Shown here: piece after piece, positions 22,141 to 31,701 of the stretch | Position numbering within the stretch: the first letter of the stretch is position 1 | Layout of the letters: the number at the start of each line of letters is the position of its first letter | NCBI GenBank assembly: GCA_021018995.1 | Contig: CM037593.1 | Location: forward strand, 19,617,810-19,681,809 | Length of the DNA stretch: 64,000 nucleotides | Direction: 5' to 3' | Source: Chloranthus sessilifolius | Lineage: Eukaryota; Streptophyta; Magnoliopsida; Chloranthales; Chloranthaceae | The notes under the pieces: generated by a model | What the model saw: only the letters and a program-made list of their open reading frames with translations | Databases searched by the model: none | Told to the model about the DNA's origin: nothing | Translations under genes and position numbers: made by a program

Positions 22141-22933
22141 TCTAAGAGAGAGATTTGATGAGAGAGATTCGGAGGGTGAGAGAGAATAATAAATAGATAA
22201 ATAAATGAGAGAAATTCAAAGAAAGATTTAGAGGGAAAGAGAATTGTAGAGAGACATATTAGGAAAGAGAGTGTCAAATAGAGAGACCGTAAGTGAGAGA
22301 GAGAGAGAGAGATTTGTAGGGAGAGAAATAAGGAGAGAGAGTTGGATGGAGAGACCGAAGGAGAAAGAGATATGGAATGAGAGAACGTGGATAGAGAAAC
22401 ACAGAGAGAGATTGTTGAACAAAGAGGGAGATTTGTAGAGAGAGATAGAGAGTCAAATAGAGACTAGAGGAGACAGAGAGAGATCGAATGAGAGAGAGAG
22501 AGAGATTCGGAGGGTGAGATAGATAATAAATAAATAAATGAGAGAAATTCAAAGAGAGAGAGATTTGATGAGAGAGATGCGGAGGGTAAGAGAGAATAAT
22601 AAATAAACAAATAAATGAGAGAAATTCAAAGAAAGATTCAGAGGGAAAGAGAATTGTAAAGAGACAAATTAGGAAAGAGAGAGTGTCAGATAGAGAGACC
22701 GAAAGTGAGAGAGAGATTTGTAGGGAGAGACATAAGGAGAGAGAGTCGGATGGAGAGATCGAAGGAGAAAGAGAGATATGGAATGAGAGAGAGAGAGAGC
22801 GTGGAGAGAGAAACACAGAGAGAGAGAGAGATTGTTGAACAATGAGGGAGATTTGTAGAGAGAGAGAGAGAGTCAGATAGAGACCGGAGGAGACAAAGAG
22901 AGATCGAATGAGAGAGAGAGAGAAGACATAAGC

Positions 22934-22968
<35 letters not shown>

Positions 22969-22980
22969 GTGGGGACAAAG
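22141..22980. repeat. 840-bp polypurine tract with two ~410-bp direct repeats
   Basis: The plus strand is overwhelmingly A and G (GAGAGA with TTTG, TCGG and similar interruptions). AGATTTGATGAGAGAGAT at 22151 recurs at 22561, and the following blocks (AATAATAAATA, GAGAGAAATTCAAAG, AGAGGGAAAGAGAATTGTA) recur in order. It is therefore a diverged duplication with a period near 410, not simple slippage alone. The long Ser/Leu-rich frame on the minus strand (22274-22978) is an artefact. Confidence 0.8.
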
Positions 22981-24439
22981 TGTGACACCTGCCCCTCGAA
23001 TTCTGTATTAGTCAATCAGTTGACTGAGACATAATGAGACCTTATTGTGTCAGGTGACTGTCTGAGGTCAGGTCCACCCAAAAATGTTGAGCACCCACCT
23101 GTAGATTGATGTGATAGTACCATTTCTAGTGGCACCTATAGGGCACTCTTTTTATTCAATTAGGGGTGTTAGTAATTAAGTAAAATACACACCACATCTC
23201 ACATCATATGAGAAGCTTAGACTGGCTACTGATTGACCCTGGCCCAAGATTTGGCTCGGATTAGGACTGAGCCTAGGTGATGATGTAGAAATCATCACCA
23301 ACAATTTAGATTTTGATGATCATCATGGTGATGGTCAATATTTTGCATCAAACATAGACCCATAAATCCTAAAAGACTAGATGCACTACCATTCTAGACA
23401 TTGTGTATGTGTCTTGCATGGAACAATGACAATTCTTGTAATTAATAATAAGCCCTAGGGTATTTGTATTTAATTTTCCTAATTTCTCTAATTATAAATT
23501 AAGAATTTGTTAATATCTAGTGCATCCTAACCACACATCTAGTTGATTAGATTTAACCCCATCTAAGACCATTGAAAAACTTTGGAAAAACCTAAGGTGA
23601 AAGATGGGCTTTTATACATGCACCACAAGATCAAGTGGAAAAGTGTACATTCACATTTATTGATGACCTTGAGAGCATTGAAAGGCAAGATGAGATAAAG
23701 TAGAAGGTGAAAATGGAACCCATGTGAGCCCCATTTATTCAATGCGCATGTGATTATGGGAGGAGAGACAAGAGAGAAGAAAGCTTGGGGAAGTGAATTG
23801 GGGACAAGTGGCAAGCCATTGGAAGGCTTTGTCCCCCATGCCTCCTTGCAAACGTCGAATTATGCATGGGCTTCTCCATTTCCATCTTCTTCCTCTTCCA
23901 TTCCTCCATTAGACATCTTTCATCTCTCTAGTTTGCCCTCCATATCCAACCCTTGAAACTTTAATCTAAGACCACAAATCCACTACCCACCTTTTCCTTA
24001 ACCACATATCTCAAACTAAGCTCCATCTCCCATTTCACCACAAGTTTTTGATCAAACTAGCAAGGAGAAGAAAGAAAAAGCAAGGTATTGTCTTAGTTAA
24101 TTTTATTTTGAAGTTTCAAGGCTAAGTAGTGTAGGATTTTTTACTTAGATTGTGAAGTTTTTTTATTTTTGTTTGAAGTTTTGATAGATTTTTTGTAGCT
24201 TGGTTAGATCAGAACCAAAGGGATGCCATGCATGTGATCTCGATGAACATGCAAGGCCATCCAATGGTCCAAAATTGATCAAAGATGGACTATGTCCATT
24301 GATAGTCTAGAGTTTTTGTAAAAATGGTTTGAAAATTTGAGTTTTGAATGGGTTTTTGTTTTGGATTTTCGATTGTGATTTTGATGATGGATGACCTGAG
24401 ATGTGAAGGTAGTGAGTGTGATTTGATTTTGATGTAAGT
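22981..24439. other. Noncoding region, possible LTR-derived
   Basis: Begins TGTGACACCTGCCCCTCG immediately after the purine tract, the kind of TGTGACA start seen in many gypsy LTRs. No partner copy, CA end or TSD was found in the window. Frames such as 23563-23814 minus and 23750-23956 plus overlap each other and have no domain. Confidence 0.3.
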
Positions 24440-24965
24440 TCTCAAGTTGGGGAGAATACGCTCAGGCATACAGGATGACCTGTGCGCCCAATGGCCAGAT
24501 CACATGCCACGTGGCATGATCACACTACAAAAAAAAGACTATTAGCAACAGTTTTTGGCTGTAAAAAACTGTCGCTATTAACAAAAAGGCTATTAAGACT
24601 ATTAGCGGCAAGAGTATTAGTGGCAGTTTTTTGTTAATAGCAGCAGTTTTTGTCTGCCGCTAATAGTCTTATTTTTTGTAGTGTCAATCCAAAACAAATT
24701 CCGTTTTTGATTGGTCAGCCATGGGATTTAAAAAAAAGAAAAAAAAATTATATTTCAACTTTTTTCCCTTCATTTGATGGGTCAAATATAAGGTAACGCC
24801 CCAAAACTTTGGCGCATTGATTTTTTTCCAACTTTGACCATATTTTTAACTGTGGAAAAGTCATTAAAACAATTTTTTTCTTATGCGATCTGATGGACTT
24901 TGCCTAAGGTGCCGTGGCACCTGATCCTCGTGATGGACGCCACATGATAGCCAGCTAATAGTGAG
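24440..24965. repeat. Dispersed repeat, inverted copy at 56130-56565
   Basis: Blocks such as ACAGGATGACC, CACATGCCACGTG, TTTTGGCGCATTGATTTTT and ATCCTCGTGATGGACGCC appear reversed at 56130-56565. This copy carries the CACTA MITE at 24523-24683; the other lacks it. No coding content is seen. Confidence 0.6.
24523..24683. mobile_element. CACTA MITE, 161 bp, TSD TCA
   Basis: Left end CACTACAAAAAAAAGACT and right end AGTCTTATTTTTTGTAGTG are inverted. TCA flanks both sides (24520-24522 and 24684-24686). The interior holds repeated AACTGTCGCTATTA and GCAGTTTTT blocks that fold back. The paralogous uninterrupted site is near 56485. There is no transposase; an En/Spm-type element elsewhere would have to move it. 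Confidence 0.85.
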
Positions 24966-25549
24966 TGTAGAGATTACTCTAGACCTGGGCACATAGTCCC
25001 TAACCTCTTTTTATTATTTCTAAAGTAAGTTTACATTTATCATTATATATGTTAATAATAATTCAATGATAAACGTATAAAAAAAAAAAATCTTGTATGC
25101 AAATGCATAGAAAACTTAAGTAAAACTTTTGTTTTTCTATTGGTTACTTTACTTTTCATTTAGAATTTATTTCACATGGATTGGTGAAATGGAGGACTAT
25201 TGGTGAAATGGAGGACTCTCGCATTGGTGAAATGTGATTGGTTGAGTGCTTTTCACATGGATTGGGCCTCGAGAAGTGAGGGAGATAGATTTTATAGAGT
25301 TAATCTCTCTTTATCTTAAGAGCTCCTAATAATTGCAAAAGCTATAAAGAAAAATAAAACTTTAAAAATTAAGAAAAAAAGAAAAGAAAGAGAGAAGCCT
25401 AAGAGCCACAGGCCGAAAAGGCCCAACGTTTCTAAGCACAATGAACGGGTGGCTTCCAATGGATTTTAAGCCCAACAGTTGCTTCCAATTGCTTTTAAGT
25501 TTAAGGAGCACGGCTCAACGGCTAACAAAAATACTTAATCGTCTTTTTG
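24966..25549. other. Unclassified noncoding spacer
   Basis: AT-rich, with a short local duplication of a GGTGAAATGGAGGACT block near 25185-25220. No gene seen. Confidence 0.4.
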
Positions 25550-25935
25550 AGATGAAAGCGTTATTTTTCAGATGGCGGTTTATCTCTTCACCGTCATCTG
25601 AAAGAAAACAATGGTTTGGGATTTTCTCTATAAATAGAGATCAAATCCCGCTTTGAAAAACACAAGAAAAATTATGATCTTTCTCTCCTTTTCTCTCTTA
25701 TATTCTTATTTTCTTTCTTTAAGAATTCATTTACGTGTATCAGGAAATATGTGTGGCACGGTTTTCTTTCTAGAAAGTATAATATAGAAGAGAACGAATG
25801 GTTCTTGGCAACATTGTTGGGAAATCGATTGCGTCTTTGATTATATGACAGAGTGGAGGCTTTTATTGTCTTTAAAATATTGTAGTAAACTACGTGACTC
25901 AGAGTCATTTTCAATACCATTTATCTCAACAATTA
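25550..25935. repeat. Direct repeat A (partner at 27290-27645), promoter-like
   Basis: It shares an ordered set of blocks with 27290-27645: TTTATCTCTTCACCGTCATCTGAAAG, the TTTCTTTCTA-GAAA region, GGTTCT-GGCAA, TCTGACAGAGTGG and CTCAGA-TCATT-TCAATACCATTT. Divergence is substantial. A TATAAATAGAG box at about 25630 would be a good plant promoter. The pair could be LTRs or fragments of one element; no TSD was found. Confidence 0.4.
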
Positions 25936-26078
25936 TGCACTATAAACTTGGTTTTCAGCTTTGGAATTGGGTCCTGGAGAGATCTTTTATGAAGATGTCA
26001 ACAACCAGCTTATCCACAATAGATATAGTGGACCTTTAATTCTTTGTGTTTATTGACTGTAATGATAAGCATCGAATG

Positions 26079-26359
26079 CAGGGGGTGTAAATTCGGTTAA
26101 TCGAATTGAAACCGAAATTTTACCTAAAATCGGACTCGAACTGAAAAGTTTTGATTTTGGTTTTGGTTAACTGAACTTCCCACCCCGTGAACTGAAATCA
26201 AGCCAAACCAATCTGATCTTGTATTTTTTTTTCTTATTTTCTCTTCGGTTTAGGTCGGTTTTCTCACCCTACTTGGCCAGTTTTCGGCTTTTAGCTACAG
26301 AAACCAAACCAGGCCGGACTAGTTAGCTTGGTGTCGATTTTCAATCAGTTACAGCCCTA
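26079..26359. mobile_element. hAT-like element, TSD unclear
   Basis: Starts CAGGGGGTGTAAATTCGG and ends GTTACAGCCCTA, with GGTTTCGGTT-type words between. The flanks match at only 5 of 8 positions. Confidence 0.45.
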
Positions 26360-26516
26360 TTGGAATACGGGATTCTTCGATGCAATTGAAGGAGAGTTGA
26401 TAGTGCCACACCAAATGAGAACTATGGAGGACATAGAAATGTAACAGCTGTATTTGCTAATTGACTATATTCATTTTGTGCGCTTCATCGTGAGATCGTT
26501 AGCTACTTTTTGGCAC

Positions 26517-26805
26517 CATAGTCACCAAGTTGGAGTTTGGCAATAATTCGACAATGTTAAAATTCAAAAAAATGGGGCAAGTACGAGGAAATATTCAGAT
26601 AAAAAATCAGAGAGAAAAATAAAAACGTAAGATTTAAAACTATAAAAAACTTAAACAACATTTACAAAGACCACAAATTTTTGAAAAAAAGGGGAATTAT
26701 TTGGGAATAATTCACGAGTTATTTGCAAATTTTTGTGAACACAATTTTTTGAAAATTTCGGGACTAATTAAGAGAACCTTAAATTCGGTAATTTTTGTGA
26801 CTATG
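26517..26805. mobile_element. hAT-type MITE (CATAGTCAC family), perfect 8-bp TSD
   Basis: CATAGTCACCAAGTTGG at the left and ATTTTTGTGACTATG at the right are inverted. TTTGGCAC lies directly outside both ends (26509-26516 and 26806-26813). It is 289 bp, AT-rich and noncoding. This copy defines the ends for the relatives at 8247, 16819, 46681 and 47428. Confidence 0.85.
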
Positions 26806-26833
26806 TTTGGCACTCCAGGAAATGGGATTCAGA

Positions 26834-27202
26834 TTAAAGTAAATACAACCCTATGGACCATGGATCCATAGGGCAATGAACATTATTGAAATCAAAGTAA
26901 GTGATCAAGAAGAAGTAGCCAGGCTGAAACATAAGACTCAAATGCGTTTTCGAGACAAATGCTTTCGATATAGGTGCAAAGGCTTGAAGAGGCAGATGGC
27001 AGCTCTCGATACTACTGCATATTCCCCGCGAATCCATGACTTTCACCTTTCCAAAAGCCACATCAGGGATCTGAAAACAGGCTGGAATGTGCTTGGAGCC
27101 AAAAGAAAGACCATCCCTTCCCTGTCCCATATCCAACACCGACAAACAAAGAGACCATCATGCTTGGCTATCGAACCTGATTGGCCTTGTTATATATATT
27201 AG
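26834..27202. other. Unassigned stretch open on both strands
   Basis: The plus strand (26876-27202, 108 codons) and minus strand (26834-27145, 103 codons) are both open across the same DNA. Neither translation has a domain I recognise. The minus-strand product is richer in ordinary globular composition (FQIPDVAFGKVKVMDSRG), while the plus-strand one is basic. It could be a fragment of a captured host exon or chance. It lies between the direct repeats at 25550 and 27290. Confidence 0.25.
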
Positions 27203-27289
27203 TATAGTAATATACATTTTATTGTTTTAAAATTAAGTTTATAATTATTAGTATATATACCCATAAAAATTCAATGGCAAACTTGTAAA

Positions 27290-27645
27290 AATTATTATCT
27301 CTCTAAAGAAGTGTCTTTTCAGATTTGGATTTATCTCTTCATCGTAAATCTGAAAATCACAAGTCTGGCATCTTTTCACCGTTTTACTGTTATCTGAAAA
27401 GACACAACTCTAGAAAGTGTCACACAATTTCTTTCTATAGAAAATACACTTTAGAAAAGAACATACGGTTCTCAGCAAGATCGGGCCCTGTTGGATCTTA
27501 AAGGCAGATTCGCTGGAAACTCTATTACATCTTCGTTTATCTGACGGAGTGGGGGAGTCTATTGTTTTTAAGACAGCGTAGTGAACTGCGTGCCTCAGAA
27601 CCATTATCAATACCATTTTTTCATCAACCGGCCAAAAAACATAGC
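27290..27645. repeat. Direct repeat B (partner of 25550-25935)
   Basis: Same block order as repeat A, including CTGACGGAGTGG and CTCAGAACCATTATCAATACC. It also contains a hairpin made by CAGATTTGGATTTATC and its near-complement, as in repeat A. Confidence 0.4.
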
Positions 27646-27647
27646 CG

Positions 27648-28241
27648 TTGAATGTCTACCGGGGAAGAGTTGTCATTAGTAGTACTCAAGATTGGAGCAG
27701 TTTTTCAAAGCGATGTTGCTTGTTGGGCGATCTTGATAGAGATACCACACTGGAAATAGTTAGGCATTGGGGTTCTTCATCTTCTAATGGTGGAATTTGT
27801 CCAGATATTTCTTTCCTTTCAAAAAGGTGCTTTTTATTCTCTTTCTCTTCAACCTGGGGCAAGGAGTTTTATCTCAAAGGGAAATATTCTCTTTGTGAGT
27901 TATTCACGGTAGGGAAACAAGCTTTGGGGGCCTCAACAAAATGGGTGCAAAGGTATACCCCTCCATGCTTGGTGTAGGGAGACCTTCATGTCAATTGCTG
28001 ACATCCTTGGGGGTTTCATTGAGTTCCATGATGATCCCTAAATATGGACTCTTTAAGGCTATGTTTGGGTATTTCCCCAGTTATCTCAGAAAAGCTCAGA
28101 TTCCTGATAACTCTGTTTCCTACAGATTCCTTGCAAACTCAGATTCCTGACTTTCTTCAGGTGTGTTCTTTTAGGCATCAGAAAAGCTCTGATTTCTGGC
28201 ATTTTATAGAAACGAAGGATTTCCTGTGTTCTTTTAATTAA
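27648..28241 (+). other. Unassigned weak open frames
   Basis: Frames at 27648-27977 (109 codons) and 27941-28150 overlap with a shift. No motif was recognised. A Trp/Cys-rich composition of this kind can occur in decayed LINE ORF1 (DUF4283-like), but no diagnostic block is present. From 28050, GGCTATGTTTGGGTATTTCC resembles the start of a Tourist-type element. Confidence 0.2.
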
Positions 28242-28544
28242 TCCAGAAAAACATAGAATTGGTCTACTTTAGGGACATCATATGACCATAGGAATGACGG
28301 TAGAGCATCCGATACTGTGTCGTAAATATTTGAAGGTCATTTTTAACCGATGCACGATTTATGAGAAGTTAAACACCTCCATCGGTGCAATTGTGTAAAA
28401 AAACTCCTACAATTATACTACCCAATCGCCTAGCTCGGCCTGCCTTATGTCAGGCTTGGGTTGAGTTTGCTTGCCCTATGGTTGGGATCAGGCTGATCCC
28501 TTGGCGGCCCGGAGTTGGGTTGGGCCATGGTCAGACCCATTAAC

Positions 28545-29620
28545 AACCCTTCTTTAAATTCACCCATGAAATTTGAGTTCACCTACTCTGAACCCATTAA
28601 ATACATGCTTTGAATCTGACGATCGAGATTATTTTTCGTCAAATTTTTTTTCGCAATGGATTTTTATATCATGAGCATACGATCAAACGGTTCGTTTTTT
28701 TATTTCACGCAATGCACATCCTAAAAAATTGACCTTAAAATCAAATTTGAGTGTAACGAGTGTCAGTTCGTATTTTTCACCCTTTCTAGGATATGTGTCC
28801 TGCGATTTCAAACACGGACGGTTGGATGGCATGCTTATGATATCAAGATCCATCCTGAAAAAGATTGGGACGATAAACGATCTACATCATCTAATTAAAT
28901 GCAATCAATGCATTTCAGCGTGAGTGCTCACAAAGATTCGATGCATGAATTGCACTCATTAAAAAATGAGTACCTTTAATAGAACCCAACATCATTGATT
29001 GCTTTAAATCAGAGGATGGAGATCGTGTTTCGCCCCAATTTTGCACATAAGAAATCTTGATGCCATTAACATACTATCATATGCCAATTTTCGATTCCAC
29101 ATGTCACATATCCCAAAAAGTGGTCCTAAGATGGACTCGAAAATTGACCGTCTAATGGTATGTTCATGGATTGGAGATCCTTTGTGTAGAAGATTGGAGC
29201 GAAAACGATCTCCATCTTCTTATTTAAAGCGATCATTAATTATGGGCGTGGGTGCCCAACAAGAGTTGTAGGTGTCATTAAAAGTAAAACTTAAGAGTAC
29301 TTTTAAATCCACCCACCAAATTATTAAATTCACCCACACTTAAACACATTGACTTGGTAGAATTAGATAATGGAGATCTTTTATCCTCCCAATCTTGAAT
29401 AAGATAGATCTTGAGATCACGGGCCTACCATCGGACGATTAGTGTTTAATTTATCTTGGCACACATCTCAGAAAAATGGCCTTAACATCATGTGCATGTT
29501 CAAAATTGATTTTAACTTATGTTTTTTGGGCGTGTACACATAAAATAAAAAACCAATCGTCTGATGGCACGATCATGTTCTCAAGATCCATCGTGTGAAA
29601 GAAAAATTGACCTTAAAATC
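28545..29620. repeat. Cluster of three decayed foldback units, GATGGAGATC family
   Basis: Units at about 28545-28925, 28985-29255 and 29300-29620 each show an arm with TTTGAATC-GACGAT-GAGAT and a reversed arm with GATCTCCATC or a close form. Characteristic blocks ACACATCTCAGAAAAATGGCC and GACCGTCTAATGGTA occur between. AGTACTTTTAAATCCACCC at 29300 matches the subterminal block AGTACCTTTAAATCCACCC of the Mutator-like elements further right. Confidence 0.45.
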
Positions 29621-29779
29621 AAGAGCAAAGGAGACCTCACCGTGCACCATGAGGTTAATAACACCCAAGCCCCACTCACAATCATTATTTAAGGCACATT
29701 TTTATTTTTTTACTATGGTTAGGTGCTTACTCTATTTACTCATATTAATGAAGAAGGTAACTTCTAAAATTGAAATGAA

Positions 29780-30010
29780 ATTGTCTTCTTCTTCCTTCTT
29801 CCTCCAACCAGAAGGACCGCTGAAGGGAGGAAAAACCTACAGAGAGAGAGAGAGAGAGAACTTCTTGTTGGTTTTTCTTCTTCCTCCAACCGGTGAATGA
29901 GAGGAGCAAAACTTGTTTTCTTCTTCTTCCTCCAACCTGTGAACCAGATGAGCAAAAATTCATAAAATCTAGAGAGAGATAGAGGAGCTGCTATAGAGAG
30001 AGGAGCTGCT
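29780..30010. repeat. TTCTTCCTCCAACC tandem repeat and GA tract
   Basis: TTCTTCCTCCAACC occurs at about 29798, 29877 and 29921, the last two within ~44-bp units that continue GTGAA...GAGCAAAA. A (GA)n run lies at 29841-29859 and a GAGGAGCTGCTA block is duplicated near 29983. Frames here are by-products. Confidence 0.55.
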
Positions 30011-30389
30011 AGAGAGAGGACCTCAGTTTCGGATCATTCCCGAGCAAATAACTCAGAAATCGAAAGTGCATCAAAACTCAGCTTTGGTCCGAATCTACGT
30101 GAGACCGACTACGGTGGCCGAAACCCTCCGAAAAGCTCGAGAATGGCTACTTTCTGAGCTGAAGTCAGTTTCCGAACAGAAACAGGCTATTCGAACATGG
30201 CCTAAGGGAAGCTAATCTCAAGGTTAACCTAAAACCTACTTTCTCACTTCCTACCTATATGCCTGTGGAAGTTGAAGGCTTACAATTCCAAGCTCTAGTG
30301 GATGGGCTTCGCTAAAAGTTCGACAAGTTGAGGAACCAAAAGCTCCAATCAAGGTTACTAGTCAATGGATTCCTAAAATGAAAAAAAAA

Positions 30390-30661
30390 AAACATTACGA
30401 TGGATCCACATATGGATTCTGGAAGTAACATATTCAAGCATCCTAAAACCAAAAAATTCTCGTTGACGGTGGCGGCGTCGGAGGGATCATACCTATAGGG
30501 TAATCCGGCCAGGAAAACAACGTGTACAAATCATGGTGATGGTGATGCACACACAATCCCTCACACGTGCGATAGTGTTTCTGCTGCTGCTAAATCAAAT
30601 TTGAATTCATGCTCTTTCGGGCCCATAGCTGTCCCACAATGCCCAGGTCCATATCCAGACC
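30390..30661 (+). pseudogene. LINE ORF1-like segment, upstream part
   Basis: The plus strand has a coding-like stretch after ATG near 30402 (MDPHMDSGSN; then LTVAASEGSYL and a stop). It continues toward the hAT insertion at 30662 and resumes at 31415. I recognise no ORF1 domain. The call depends on context: it lies upstream, in the same orientation, of the sequence that abuts the chromovirus target duplication shared with the minus-strand LINE at 13250. Confidence 0.35.
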
Positions 30662-31414
30662 TAGGGGTGTTATGGGTCAGTTTTCATGCAAAACCAAAAC
30701 TGAATCGATAACTATCGATTTCTATTTTATGAAATCGAAACCGAACCGATTACGTTCAAAACCGAAACCTCATTTTTTAAACTTTTTTTTATTTGTAGCA
30801 TTTGACCGAATAGAATCGATTTTTTCGGCTTTGGTTTAGAGTTTTTTTTTTTTTTTTTTTGATAACCTAGGTATCTGGGCCTCTTAAAGCCCCCGCCTAA
30901 TCCCAGGGGCACATGGGCACCCCAAATTCAGCATATGCCAGGTCAACACAGGATATAAATCCCTAGAGTGGCCTCAAGGGGGGAAGGGAATTCGAACTCG
31001 GGTCTCCTATTTTTGGAAGCAGGTACCTAGCCAACTCACCTAACCCCTTGAGGTTTTGGCTTAGAGTATTCAAAATTTATACAAACTGAACCAATTTATA
31101 CAAATTGTTTTTGCAAACTCCTATGAATCAGCTGATTTTAAGACTTTTGGTGATTAACAAACTAAAGCAACACCAGGTAACTTTCTACAATAAGCCTCAC
31201 AAACTATCAAACTCAAACATAGACATACTATAATCCATATATACACTACTATTGGTTTCTTATTGGTTTGGTTTTGAATTTTCAACGTTAAAATCGAAAC
31301 CGAATTGATAACTATCGGTTTCTATTTTTTGAAACCGAAACCGAACCGATATGTTCCAAAATCGAAGCCGAACTGAAATTTCGGTCGGTTCAGTCGTTTT
31401 TTTGCACAGCCCTA
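30662..31414. mobile_element. hAT-like element with 8-bp TSD, carrying a SINE
   Basis: Starts TAGGGGTGTTATGGGTC and ends TTTGCACAGCCCTA. The flanks are TCCAGACC (30654-30661) and CCCAGACC (31415-31422), 7 of 8 identical. Interior words such as AACTATCGATTTCTATTTT near the left and AACTATCGGTTTCTATTTT near the right match the copy at 17301-18216. The SINE at 30842-31051 accounts for about 225 bp including its duplication. Confidence 0.75.
30842..31051 (-). mobile_element. tRNA-derived SINE with 15-bp target duplication
   Basis: On the minus strand it starts TCAAGGGGTTAGGTGAG. An A-box-like TAGGTGAGTTGG (31031-31042) and a B-box-like GAGTTCGAATTCC (30988-31001) are spaced about 30 bases apart, as in tRNA-type pol III promoters. 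It ends in an A tail (T run at 30842-30860). The flanks are GGCTTTGGTTTAGAG (30827-30841) and GGTTTTGGCTTAGAG (31052-31066), 13 of 15 identical. The body is about 190 bp. It would depend on a LINE for movement. Confidence 0.85.
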
Positions 31415-31701
31415 CCCAGACCCGTTAAACAACCTAACTTATCTGAAGGGGGCACCAACGATGATGCCCTTTTCCCTCGCGACTGGTAACTGATGCCAAT
31501 TTCGATCCTCTGCAGACTCCCCATAAACTCGATCAGATGATGAACCAGACATTCCGCTGGGCTTCTCTCAAATTACCATGAATGCTCTCCATCTGTCCAT
31601 TTTCCCGCTCAGCCAAGTTATGAAGAAATTAGCCGATGGTCCCCCTCCTCCTCAGGTAGGCAATGTCAATTTGCTTAATCGCGTCAATCTCCTGGACATC
31701 T
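31415..31701 (+). pseudogene. LINE ORF1-like segment, downstream part, cut by LTR
   Basis: Plus-strand sequence with an open frame at 31578-31700 (MKKLADGPPPPQVGN). It ends in CATCT at 31697-31701, the reverse of the AGATG beside the lone LTR at 13246-13250. Read across the removed LTR, it would continue into the minus-strand LINE at 13250 in the same direction, about 250 bases before the endonuclease start. The frames do not join cleanly, so decay has continued. Confidence 0.45.

Noticed and set aside
22274..22978. A 234-codon Ser/Leu-rich minus-strand frame, the second longest in the window
   Set aside because: It is the pyrimidine strand of the GA-rich tract; low complexity only, with overlapping frames of the same kind.
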